Shown piece by piece: positions 44,615 through 54,100 of a DNA stretch of 64,000 nucleotides. The stretch spans positions 62,001 to 126,000 of the forward strand of contig NZ_BONQ01000050.1 of the NCBI RefSeq assembly GCF_016862795.1, in the 5' to 3' direction. Position numbers and translations under genes: made by a program. The notes under the pieces are model-generated. The model did no database searches and was not told the origin of the DNA. It saw only the letters and a program-made list of their open reading frames with translations. This DNA is from Dactylosporangium siamense (lineage in GTDB: Bacteria; Actinomycetota; Actinomycetes; Mycobacteriales; Micromonosporaceae). How positions within the stretch are numbered: position 1 is the first letter of the stretch; the number at the start of each line of letters is the position of its first letter.

Positions 44615-45561
44615 TCTACATCCATCCGTCGCAGGTGCGCATCCGCCGTCCGTATGACATCGAGGGCGACTGGATCCTGTTCAGCACCTGCAACTACCGG
44701 TGTGCGTACTGCTTCTGGGACGACACCGCCCTGGGCGCGCCGATCCGGCCGATCGCGCCGGTGGAGCAGCTCGCCGGGTTCTTCGACCGGACCGGCCTCA
44801 GCTGGCTGCTGCACCTCACCGGCGGCGAGCCGTTCATCTACCCGGACTTCGTGCGCCTCTGCCGGCTGCTGACCGCCCGGCATCTGATCAGTATCAACAC
44901 CAACGCCGACTCCCCACACGTGCGCGCCTTCGTCGAGCAGATCGACCCGGCGCGGGTGGACTTCGTCAACTGCGGCGTGCACGAGCGGCAGCGTCGGGCG
45001 CACCGCGGCGATCGGCGGTTCATCGCCAACGTGCTGGCGTTGCGTGACGCCGGCTTCGACGCGTTCGCCTCATGCGTGCTGTCGCCGGACCTGTTCGACG
45101 AGTTCCCCGGGCTTTGGCAGCGGTACGCCGACGAGGGGATCGTCATCATCCCCAAGGCGTTCCGTGGCCCGGCCGGCGGCCGGCGCTACCCGGGCGCCTA
45201 CACCGAGGCGGAACGCGCGCTGTTCCACGACTACTCCGCCCGGGCCGCCACCTTCTACGCCGAGCAGTTCGCCCGGCGGGACGAGCCGCCGACGGTCAAC
45301 CCCTTCATGGACGAGCACCTGTTCCTCGACGAGCTGCCGGACTACCGCGGCGACCCCTGCGGCGCCGGGCACACGTTCGCGCGCATCATGCCCGGCGGCG
45401 AGATCCGGTTGTGCGGCCCGGAGGACATCATCGGCAACGTGAAGGAGGGGTGGTTCGAGCGGCGGGACGGCCCGGCGCCGTGCGCGAGCGTCGAGTGCCC
45501 GTACTTCTGCGAGAAGTACCGTCAGCCCACTGTCGGCAGCGTCGGGCGCGGCACCTCGTAG
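44611..45561 (+). CDS. Radical SAM enzyme with C-terminal Cys-rich region
   Basis: 316 aa from the ATG at 44611 (GGAGG upstream). The frame is open further 5' but lies inside the preceding gene. The cluster-binding CNYRCAYC holds Cys27, Cys31 and Cys34. LTGGEPFIYPDF follows as the SAM-binding GGEP motif. The end carries DPCGAGHTFARIMPGGEIRLCG and ECPYFCEKY cysteines, resembling a SPASM/twitch auxiliary cluster. Possible jobs are sugar dehydration/epimerisation, C-C bond formation or peptide modification in this pathway. The last 40 bases overlap the end of the WD40 gene on the other strand. Confidence 0.85.
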   Translation: MIYIHPSQVRIRRPYDIEGDWILFSTCNYRCAYCFWDDTALGAPIRPIAPVEQLAGFFDRTGLSWLLHLTGGEPFIYPDFVRLCRLLTARHLISINTNADSPHVRAFVEQIDPARVDFVNCGVHERQRRAHRGDRRFIANVLALRDAGFDAFASCVLSPDLFDEFPGLWQRYADEGIVIIPKAFRGPAGGRRYPGAYTEAERALFHDYSARAATFYAEQFARRDEPPTVNPFMDEHLFLDELPDYRGDPCGAGHTFARIMPGGEIRLCGPEDIIGNVKEGWFERRDGPAPCASVECPYFCEKYRQPTVGSVGRGTS

Positions 45562-48500
45562 GGGTCGACAACGAACGCACCTTCGGGGTCGGCTTCGAGG
45601 CGTGCGCAGAAGTCACGGAGCGCCTCGTTGGCTGGCAGCGCCAGCAGCGGGTGCCGGCGGAGCCTGCCGCATCCCTCGGTCAGCCAGGTCCTCCAGTCGC
45701 CGAGGCGCCAGCGGCGCAGGGTGCCGTCGCTGCCGACGCTCAGCGCGACGGCGCCGTCGGGTGTGGTCACCACCGACGTCGCCCACGGCGCGTGGCCTTC
45801 GAGCGGGTCGCCGAGCTGGGTGCCGTCGAGGGCCCAGAGCCGGATGGTGCCGTCCCGGGCCGCGCTCAGCAGCATCGTGCCGTCCGGGGTGAAGGCGAGG
45901 TCGAGGATGGCACCCTCATGGCCGATGAAGGGTTCGCCGACAGGGTGCCCGGCAGCGTCCCAGAGCCGCACCAGGCGGTCGTCGCCGCCGGTCGCCAGCA
46001 GCCCGGTGGACGGTGCCGCGGCAAGCGCCCGGACCGCGCCGTCGTGGCTGGCGAACGTCGGCGCGACCGGCTCGGCGGTGGTGCCGGACCAGATGCGGAC
46101 CAGGCCGTTGTCGTGGGCGCTGTACAGCCGCTCGCCGGTGGGGTCGAACAGCAGCTCGGTGACGGCGGCCGGGTCGGGCGCGGTGGCCGTCACCCGGCCC
46201 GTCACGAGGTCGGCGACGCGGACGGTGCCGTCGCTCGCGCCGGCCGCGATCAGTTCGCCGCCGGGCGCGAAGGCGAGCGCCTGCACGGCGGCCGTGCGGG
46301 GGAAGGGGCCGAGCGTGGCGTTGCCGGCGCGGTCCCACAGGCGGACCGTGCCGTCGGTGCCGGCGCTCGCGATCGTGCGGCCGTCGGGGCTGAACCGGAC
46401 CGTCCGCAGCCCCGCCTCATGGCCGGTGAACACCCGGACCGGACCGGTGCCGGCCACGTCGGACAGCCGCACGGTGCGGTCGTCGCTCACGGTGGCCAGC
46501 CATCGCCCGTCAGGGCTGATGGCGAGGCGGTAGATGTGCTCACGGTGGCGGCGCTCGGCGGGTGCGAGCTGGAGCCCGTGCGGATCCCAGCGCCCGGAGC
46601 CGAAGAGCCGCTCCCCTGCGGGGGCGGCGGCGTCCGGATCGGCGTCCGGGTCGCGCCACTGCCACAGCCGCAGCATGCGGTCGGCGCCGCCGCTGACGAC
46701 GCGGGTGCCGTCGGGGCTGGCGGCGACGGCGGTGACCGCGGCGGTGTGCCCGAGCAGCGGGTCGCAGACCGGGCGGCGGGTGTCGATGTCCCACAGCCGC
46801 ACGGCGCCGTCGGCGGAGCCGCTGACGAGGAAGTCGTCGCCGAACGCGAGGCAGTGCACGGCGTCCTCGTGCGCCTGCCAGGCGAGGCCGAGCGGCCGCA
46901 GCATGTCACCGTCGCGGGTCCACAGGCGGATCACGCCGCCGGCCCCGCCGGACGCGACGATCCGCCGCTGCGGATGGTAGGCGAGGACGGCGATGAAGCC
47001 CTCGTGGGCGAACGGAATGCGCTGCCGCGGCACCCAGATCGTGCCGCCCAGCGTGCCGCCGGCCCGCCAGTCCGAGCGGGGATCGACCACCACGCTCGTC
47101 GTCGGGTCCGGGTCCGGGCCGGCGCCGGCAGCGACGGGTTGCGGGTCGCTGCCGCCGGTGAAACCGAGACCGCGGACCGCCGTGGCGAGGTCACGGTCGC
47201 CCAGGTGCCGCCCGTCGCGGCTCCAGGTGGACACTGCGCCGTCCTCGCCGCCGCTGGCGAACGCCAGGCCGTCGGCGCGGAAGGCCAGCGCGGTCACGCT
47301 GTCGCGGTGTCCTTCGAGCGGCTCCAGGAGCGGCTCACCGTCGGACCGCCAGAGCCGCACCAGGCGGTCGTCGCCGCCGGTCACGAAGCAGCGGCCGTCG
47401 GGGGAGAACGCCACCGCGCGCACCGTCGCCCCGACCGGCAGCACGCGCAGCTCCCGCGACCGCCCGGTCGCCAGGCGCAGCGCGGCGAGCACCGGCCCCA
47501 GCGGCGTCGTGCCCGGCAGCATCGACAGGTTGGCCCGCAGCAGCTCGACCGCGCCGGCCAGGCCGCGGACCGGCTCGGTCGGGACGAGCCGGGCGACGCC
47601 CGCCGACCGGTCGCGCAGACTGCGCTCCACCCGCGCGGTCTCGGCCTCGTCGAGCGTGCGGCGCACCGCCTCGCGCTCCAGCTGCTCGTGCTCCCACACC
47701 GCGCCGCTGCGCGCGATGAACTGCCGGGCAGTGGCCTCGATGTCGTCGGGACGCTCCGCGAGGTGGGCCTGCGCGACGGCCAGGTCGTCGCCGCGCAGCA
47801 GCCGGCCGTCGGCGCTCCCGCCGGCCGTCCAGGCGGCGACCCACGACTCGAGCTGCTGGCGCCAGGTGAGGAACGTGCGGTCCTCGGCCAGCCACGCGCG
47901 CAGCCACGCCCATTCGCGCAGGAGCACGTCGTGGATCAGCTCGACCGTCTCCGCGCCGTCGGCGTCGGCGGCCGTCACCAGCAGCCGCCGGGACGTCATC
48001 ACGGCAAGGACCGCGTCCAGGCGCGGGCGCTGCTCGTCGGTGCGGTAAAGCTCGGCCAGGCGTCGCCGGCGCCGGCTGTCCGGCAGGCCGGTGCGCTGGT
48101 CACCCAGGTGCACGAGGCTGGTGAACATGGCGCGGGCCACGCCGAGCAGGTCGGGCGGCAGTGCCCGCACGGCGTCGTCGGCCCAGCCGGTCAGTGCGCC
48201 GGCGACGCGGCCGTTGTCGCGGTACGGCTGCCAGCGCAGCTCACCGTCGACCCGTTGCTGCCACAGCTGGGTGACGGTGAACTCGAGCAGCGGCAGCACC
48301 ATGCTGTGGGCGCCACCGTCGCCGGTCCGGTCGCCGGGGGACGCCTCGATCGCGTCGTCGACGATCGCCTCGGCCAGGCCGGCCTCGAAGCGCAGGTGCA
48401 CCGACCGGGCGGGCTCCCGCACGATGGCGGTCAGCTCCGCGCCGGTGAGCCGGGCGGGGATGTTGACCAGCCCGCGCTCGACCCAGCGGATCAGCGCGGG

Positions 48501-49553
48501 CGCCTCGGCGGCGAGCCGGCTGTAGAAGTCGTCGCGCATCACGAGCACGACACAGACCGACGCGGGGCCGTCGAGCAGCCGGCATAGCCGGTCGATCACG
48601 CCGGCCCGCCGTGCCCCGCTCTCCAGGAAGATCTCCTCGAACTGGTCGAGCACGAGCAGGATCCCGCCGGGGTGCGGGTCGGCGGACAGCAGGCGGTCGA
48701 GCTCGTCCGCGGTCGCCGGCCGGGTGACGATCCGCTCGAAGGCGGCCAGGCGGGGGATCTGGCCCCGGCCGACGGCGGCGAGCAGGCCGGCGCGCACGAC
48801 CGACGACTTGCCGCTGCCGGACGGGCCGAGGACGGTGAGGAACCTCGGCTGGCGCCGGAGCTGCTCCAGCATCAGCTCGATGAAGGCGTCGCGGCCGTGG
48901 AAGAACCGGCTGCGCTCCTCCACGAAGGCGTCGAGGGACTGGTACGGGCAGACGTCGATCAGCCGCAGCTGCGGGCACGCGGCGCGGATCGCCTCGGTGG
49001 GCGTCGCGAGGATGGTCTGGATCTGGCGCTGGTAGGCGTCGCCGGACGTGATCGAGTGGACCATGCCGATCACGTGCCCGGTCGCCAGGTCGAGGACCGG
49101 GCCGCCGCTGAACCCGGTGGTGACGCTGCCGCCGCGCTCGATCTGCAGCACGGGCCGCCCCGTGTCGGGCTCGCGGACGGTGCCGATGACGACACCCTCG
49201 CCGTAGAGCCCGTGCACCGCCGAAGCATCGGGGAAGCCCCTGGTGCGGATCGCCGCTCCGGCGGCGCCGTCGGACGAGGACAGCGTCAGCGCCCGCAGGC
49301 CGTCCGGCCACGCCGCCACGCGGACGACGGCGATGTCGTCGTGGTCGGTGCCGCGCCAGGCGTCCTCGAGCACGGTGCCGGTGGTGACGGTGCCGCCGAA
49401 CGCGACGCTCACCTCCTCGCCCGGCCCGGAACGGGCGTCGCGCACCACGTGGGCGCAGGTCACCACGAGCCCGTCCACGGCGAACCCGGCACCCGCGGTG
49501 CGCCCCGCGCGGTCGACGATCCGCACCACGGCGGCGTCGAGGTCCGCGGTCAC
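45522..49553 (-). CDS. Trypsin-like protease / STAND NTPase / WD40 repeat protein
   Basis: 1343 aa from a GTG at 49553 overlapping the upstream stop (GTGA). Three parts follow one another. The first is a trypsin-like domain with an intact triad (His35 in TCAHVV, Asp73 in DIAVV, Ser149 in GFSGGP) and no signal peptide. The second is a STAND-type NTPase with Walker A GPSGSGKSS at 243-251 and Walker B LLVLDQFEEIF. The third is about 12-13 WD40 repeats (pattern AFSPDG...SGGxDxxVRLW) to near the C-terminus. Such proteins are predicted signal-gated proteases: the propeller senses, the NTPase switches, the protease cuts. It lies inside the biosynthetic cluster but on the opposite strand. Confidence 0.9.
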   Translation of the reverse strand: MTADLDAAVVRIVDRAGRTAGAGFAVDGLVVTCAHVVRDARSGPGEEVSVAFGGTVTTGTVLEDAWRGTDHDDIAVVRVAAWPDGLRALTLSSSDGAAGAAIRTRGFPDASAVHGLYGEGVVIGTVREPDTGRPVLQIERGGSVTTGFSGGPVLDLATGHVIGMVHSITSGDAYQRQIQTILATPTEAIRAACPQLRLIDVCPYQSLDAFVEERSRFFHGRDAFIELMLEQLRRQPRFLTVLGPSGSGKSSVVRAGLLAAVGRGQIPRLAAFERIVTRPATADELDRLLSADPHPGGILLVLDQFEEIFLESGARRAGVIDRLCRLLDGPASVCVVLVMRDDFYSRLAAEAPALIRWVERGLVNIPARLTGAELTAIVREPARSVHLRFEAGLAEAIVDDAIEASPGDRTGDGGAHSMVLPLLEFTVTQLWQQRVDGELRWQPYRDNGRVAGALTGWADDAVRALPPDLLGVARAMFTSLVHLGDQRTGLPDSRRRRRLAELYRTDEQRPRLDAVLAVMTSRRLLVTAADADGAETVELIHDVLLREWAWLRAWLAEDRTFLTWRQQLESWVAAWTAGGSADGRLLRGDDLAVAQAHLAERPDDIEATARQFIARSGAVWEHEQLEREAVRRTLDEAETARVERSLRDRSAGVARLVPTEPVRGLAGAVELLRANLSMLPGTTPLGPVLAALRLATGRSRELRVLPVGATVRAVAFSPDGRCFVTGGDDRLVRLWRSDGEPLLEPLEGHRDSVTALAFRADGLAFASGGEDGAVSTWSRDGRHLGDRDLATAVRGLGFTGGSDPQPVAAGAGPDPDPTTSVVVDPRSDWRAGGTLGGTIWVPRQRIPFAHEGFIAVLAYHPQRRIVASGGAGGVIRLWTRDGDMLRPLGLAWQAHEDAVHCLAFGDDFLVSGSADGAVRLWDIDTRRPVCDPLLGHTAAVTAVAASPDGTRVVSGGADRMLRLWQWRDPDADPDAAAPAGERLFGSGRWDPHGLQLAPAERRHREHIYRLAISPDGRWLATVSDDRTVRLSDVAGTGPVRVFTGHEAGLRTVRFSPDGRTIASAGTDGTVRLWDRAGNATLGPFPRTAAVQALAFAPGGELIAAGASDGTVRVADLVTGRVTATAPDPAAVTELLFDPTGERLYSAHDNGLVRIWSGTTAEPVAPTFASHDGAVRALAAAPSTGLLATGGDDRLVRLWDAAGHPVGEPFIGHEGAILDLAFTPDGTMLLSAARDGTIRLWALDGTQLGDPLEGHAPWATSVVTTPDGAVALSVGSDGTLRRWRLGDWRTWLTEGCGRLRRHPLLALPANEALRDFCARLEADPEGAFVVDPYEVPRPTLPTVG

Positions 49554-50224
49554 GCCGTGCGCACCAGGTAGCACGGGATCCGGGCGCCGGGCACGTCGAT
49601 CCAGCCGGCCAGGACGTTCTTCGGCCGGGAGAACAGCCGCACGCTGAGCACGGCGTCGCCCGCGGTCAGGGTCACGAGCAGCGGATCGTCCGGGTCGACG
49701 GCGCCGGCGAGCGGCAGTGGCCCGTCGCCGGGCCGGTGCACGACACCTTCGACGGCCCGCCCACCGGTGTGCGTGAGCTCCACCCGCACCGGCCCGGCGT
49801 CGCCGCGCAGCGTGTAGCGCCCGGCGAAGTCGCCCGGCTCGACCTCCCCCACCCGGAACGCGGCGATGGGACGCGGCGCGTCGCGCACGGCGTAGAACCC
49901 GTAGCGCTCGTCGCGCCACTGGGTGACGCCGGCGATCAGTGCCCGGCTCCCGGTCCCGACGCACCCGGTGAACCGCTGCGCGTCGAGCCCGTTGAAGTCG
50001 TGGATGTCCAGCGCGATCCCGGTCGGCAACGCGCCACCGACGGTCGCGGTCACCCGGTGCGTCGTGCCGAACCGCAGGCTCGTGTACTGGCCCGAGAGGG
50101 CCGAATCGCCGTGGGCGGACACGGTGAGCGCGCCGGCCCAGCCGTCGTCATACCAGGTGTATTGACCGGCGAACGCGTCGGCGCTCACTGTGGTGAGCGT
50201 GAACTCGGACCCGAAGACGCGCAC
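49550..50224 (-). CDS. Small beta-rich protein with streptavidin-like motif, partner of the protease-STAND-WD40
   Basis: About 224 aa from a GTG at 50224. The frame stays open further upstream, but that part lies antisense to the PIG-L gene. Almost entirely beta-strand. Residues near 15-50 read FAGQYTWYDDGWAGALTVSA...ALSGQYTS, spaced like the first hairpin of streptavidin/avidin (G-x-W-x-N ... G-x-Y-x-S). A second FAGRYTLRGD segment near 130 suggests an internal duplication. The stop overlaps the start of the protease gene, so they form one unit. The function may be ligand binding or control of the protease. The avidin comparison is by eye only. Confidence 0.6.
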   Translation of the reverse strand: MRVFGSEFTLTTVSADAFAGQYTWYDDGWAGALTVSAHGDSALSGQYTSLRFGTTHRVTATVGGALPTGIALDIHDFNGLDAQRFTGCVGTGSRALIAGVTQWRDERYGFYAVRDAPRPIAAFRVGEVEPGDFAGRYTLRGDAGPVRVELTHTGGRAVEGVVHRPGDGPLPLAGAVDPDDPLLVTLTAGDAVLSVRLFSRPKNVLAGWIDVPGARIPCYLVRTA

Positions 50225-50969
50225 CGGGACAACGATAGGGAAGCCCGCCAGGGTCGCGCAATCGCCGAACACGGTGGTGGTCTCGCCGCACCTCGACGAT
50301 GCCGTCCTGTCGTGCTGGCACGCGTTGCGGGCTCCGGCGACAGGACGGCTGGTGACCGCCTTCGCGGGTGTCCCCGCGCCCGGCACACCGCCGTCGGCGT
50401 GGGATCTGCTCACCGGCGGCGAGGAGCCCGGCCCGCGGGTCCTGCGGCGGCGGGCCGAGGACCACCGCGCCCTCGCCGGCACCGGCTGCGAACCGGTGCA
50501 CCTCGACTTCGTGGGCGCCGTGCACCGCGGCGCCGCGCTGGACCCGGCCGCACTGCGCACGGCGCTGGCCGAAGCGATCGGTGCCGGTGATCCGGTCTAT
50601 GTCCCGGCCGCCATCGGCGGTCATCCGGATCATGTGGCGACCCGGGACGCCGCGCTCGCGGTGTGCGCCGACCGCCGGGTGCTGCTCTACGCGGACCAGC
50701 CGTACGCGGTCCGGTTCGGCTGGCCTGCCTGGGTCGGGGGCCGGGCGCCGGCCGGCGGGCTCGACGTCGACCGCTGGCTCGGCGCCCAGCTCGCCGCGCT
50801 CACGCCGGGCCCGCCGGAGGTCGTGCGGCTCGAGGGCACGGCGCGGGCCGCGAAGGTGCGCGCCGTCGTGGAGTACCGCAGCCAGCTCGCGGCGCTGACG
50901 GCCAGCGCCGGCCACGATTTCCCGAATGGTCCGGAATGGGGGTACGAAGTCATTTGGCCGTTGTGCTGA
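50190..50969 (+). CDS. PIG-L (LmbE-type) N-acetyl deacetylase
   Basis: Up to 259 aa. The start is uncertain because the outermost GTG (50190) would overlap the divergent gene by about 35 bases, while a GTG at 50274 just before the first strand is also possible. Metal-binding motifs are intact: SPHLDDAVLS near the N-terminus and GGHPDHVATRDAA in the middle. PIG-L enzymes remove N-acetyl groups from GlcNAc-type sugars (mycothiol MshB, GlcNAc-PI deacetylase, natural-product amino sugars). In this cluster it is the best candidate to expose a free amine for acylation by the NRPS. Confidence 0.87.
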   Translation: MVSVNSDPKTRTGTTIGKPARVAQSPNTVVVSPHLDDAVLSCWHALRAPATGRLVTAFAGVPAPGTPPSAWDLLTGGEEPGPRVLRRRAEDHRALAGTGCEPVHLDFVGAVHRGAALDPAALRTALAEAIGAGDPVYVPAAIGGHPDHVATRDAALAVCADRRVLLYADQPYAVRFGWPAWVGGRAPAGGLDVDRWLGAQLAALTPGPPEVVRLEGTARAAKVRAVVEYRSQLAALTASAGHDFPNGPEWGYEVIWPLC

Positions 50970-51122
50970 TCCGGGCAGAAAGCCCGCGCGAGACTTCAGG
51001 CGCCCTGCGTCTGTTGTTAGCGTGATCGCGCCGAGGCCGGTGACCGAGGGGGCCACGTTCGTGTCGAAGCGCACACTGACCGGTTTCGCTGCCGTGCGCC
51101 GCCGCCGCGCTCCGGGCCGGGC

Positions 51123-54100
51123 ATGACGGCCGTCGGTTCCCACAGCGACATCCCGGCCGACCTGCTCGAAGCGCTCCACGCACGGCTGCACGCCGTCAAG
51201 GACCCCGGCGTGCCCGCTGCTGAGGCCGCCGGCCGGCCCGCCGCTGAGGTGGCCGGCCTGTCCGCCGCTCAGCGCGACATCTGGCTCGCGGACCGGCTTG
51301 CCGGCGCGACGGCGGCGCACACGATGAGCGCCGCGCTGCTGCTGCCCGGCCCCGTGGACCTGACGGCGCTGCGGCGGGCACTGACCGCCGCCGCTGACCG
51401 GCACGAGGTCCTGCGCACCGGCATCGGGGAGGTGGCTGGTGAGCCGGTCGCCCGGACGGTGCCGCCGCCGGTGCCTGAGCTCGCGCCGCAGCCACCGGAT
51501 CCCGGCGACCCGGCCGAGGTGCTGCGGGAGCTGGCCGGGCGGCCGTTCGACCTCACCGCCGAGGCGCCGCTGCGCGTCCATCTCGTGCCTCTCGGCCCTG
51601 GCCGGCACCTCCTGCTGCTGCTCCTGCACCACGTCGCCGGAGACGCGCCCACCCTGCGGATCCTCGTCGAGGATCTCGCGGCGGCCTACCGCGGCGCGGC
51701 CCTTCCACCGCCCGCGACGCGCTACGCGGACCTGGCGCGCCACCACGAGGAGCGGGCCGCACGGTCCGCCGCCCGCGCGGGCGCGTACTGGCGGGATCGG
51801 CTTCGCGGCGCCCCCGCAGTGCTCGACCTCGGCCCGGTCCCGGCCGTCCGCACGTATCGCGGGCTGGTCCGGACGATCGCGCTGCCGGACGAGCTGATCT
51901 CGGCTGCCGGCCGGCTCGGGGTGCGCGCCGGTGGCACCCTGTCCCTCGCGGTGATGGCCGCATGGGTCGCCGTGCTGCGCCGGCACACCCGGCAGGACGA
52001 CCTCGTCGTCGGCACCGCCGTCGACCTTCGCGAGGCGACGGACGACGAGCGCACGGCCGGCCCCGCCGTCAACCTGGTGCCCGTGCGGGTGCGGGTCGGC
52101 CCGATCGCGTCCGCCGACGACCTCCTGGCCGAGACTCGGGCCGCGCTGCTCGGGGCACTCGACCACGCCGCGACACCGTTCGCGCGGCTCGTCGAGGCGG
52201 TCCGCCCGGCCCGGGTGCCCGGCCGCCATCCGCTGCTCCAGACGACCGTCGACGTCACCCGCGCCGGCGCGGACCCCGTCGACTTCGGCGACGTGCGGGC
52301 CACACCGGTGCCCCTCGACGTCGCGCCGGCGCGCGTGGACCTCGCGTTGTCCGTCGACCGCGCCGCGCCGGGCTGGACCGCCCGGCTGGTCGCCGCCGCC
52401 GACCTGTTCACTGTGGACGGCGCCGACGCGCTGCTGGAGGGCTTCGCCGGCACGCTGCGGACGATGACGACCCCGGCGGCCGTGCCCGCACCGGTCGCCG
52501 TCCCCGCGGCGCCGACGGTGCTGGAGGCGTTCGACGCCTGGGTCGAGCGGCAGCCGGCGGCGGTCGCGGTCGAGGACGGCACCCGGGCGCTGACCTACGC
52601 CCAGCTCGACCGGCGGTCGCGGCGGCTCGCCGAGCAGCTGGCCGGACCGGTGGCCGGGCCGCCCGGGACACCGGTCGGCGTGTTCCTCGATCGTGGCGTC
52701 CGGCTCACGACCGCGTTGCTCGGCGTGCTGCGGGCCGGTCGCGCCTACGTGCCGCTCGATCCGGAGCATCCCCCCGCCCGCACCGCCGCGATCCTCGCCG
52801 ACGCGGGCGTGCGGTGCGTCGTCACCCATCCGGGACTGCACGACCGGCTGCCGCGCCGGCCCGCACCGGCGCCGCCGGGCCGGGTCGGGGACGACGCCGC
52901 GTATCTCATCTACACCTCGGGGTCCACCGGCACGCCCAAAGGCGTCGAGGTGACCCACGCGAATCTCGGCACACTGCTGCACGCCATGGCCCACCTGACC
53001 GGCTTCGGCCCGACCGACACGCTGCTCGCCGTCACCACGGTCACGTTCGACATCGCGGCCCTCGAGCTCTTCCTGCCGCTGACCGCCGGTGGCCGGGTCG
53101 TCCTCGCGCCACCCGCCGCGGCCGGGGACCCGGCCCGGCTACGGGCGCTGATCGCGCGCCACGGGGTCACCGTCCTGCAGGCCACGCCGGTCACCTGGCG
53201 CGCGCTGCTCGACACCCCCGCACCGCGGCTACGGGTCGCGCTGTGCGGCGGCGAGCGGCTCCCGGCCGACCTCGCGCGGCGCGTCGCCGCGGCGGCCGAG
53301 CGGGCCTGGAACATGTACGGGCCCACCGAGACGACCATCTGGTCCACGGCGCACCAGCTCGACCCGGCCGAGGCGGAGCCGGTGCCGATCGGGCGGCCGC
53401 TGCCCGGCACCGGCGTCCACGTGCTCGACGACCAGCTGCGGCCGGTGCTGCCGGGCGACCCCGGCGAGCTGTGCCTGTCCGGCGGGGGCGTCGCCCGCGG
53501 CTATCACCGCCGGCCAGAGCTGACCGCGGCGCGGTTCCCGGCCGGGCTCTACCGCACCGGGGACCGGGTGCGGATCCGCCCGGACGGGGCGCTGGAGTTC
53601 CTCGGCCGGCTCGACGACCAGCTGAAGATCCGCGGCCTGCGGGTGGAACCCGGCGAGGTCGAGGCCGCCGCGCGCACCGTCGACGGGGTCCGCGACGCCG
53701 TGGTGACGGCGCCGCCCGGGCCGGACGGTGAGCCGGTGCTGTGCTGCCATGTCGTCGTCGACCCGGTGCGCGGTGCCCCGCCGGAGCGGATCCGGGCCGC
53801 GCTGCGCCGGATGCTGCCCGACCACCTGGTCCCTGGCACGGTGATCGTCCTCGACGCGTTGCCGCTGTCGCCCAGCGGCAAGGTCGACCGCAGGGCGCTG
53901 CCGCCGCCGGCCGGTGCGCCGGCCGGACCGGCCGCGGTGCTCGCGCCGCGCGACGACGTCGAGCGGGCCGTCGCCGAGGCCTGGCACGAGGTGCTCGGCC
54001 GGCCGGCTCCAGGCATCGACGCTGACCTTTTCGCCGGAGGTGGTCATTCGCTGCATGCGATCCGGATCGTGGCGCGGCTGCGCGAGCGGTTCGGCGTCGA

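Noticed and set aside
45072-48587. A 1171-codon plus-strand frame antisense to the WD40 protein
   Set aside because: Low-complexity Arg/Gly/Asp/His text with no motifs. The opposite strand encodes an intact protease-STAND-WD40 protein. Long open antisense frames are normal at this GC content.
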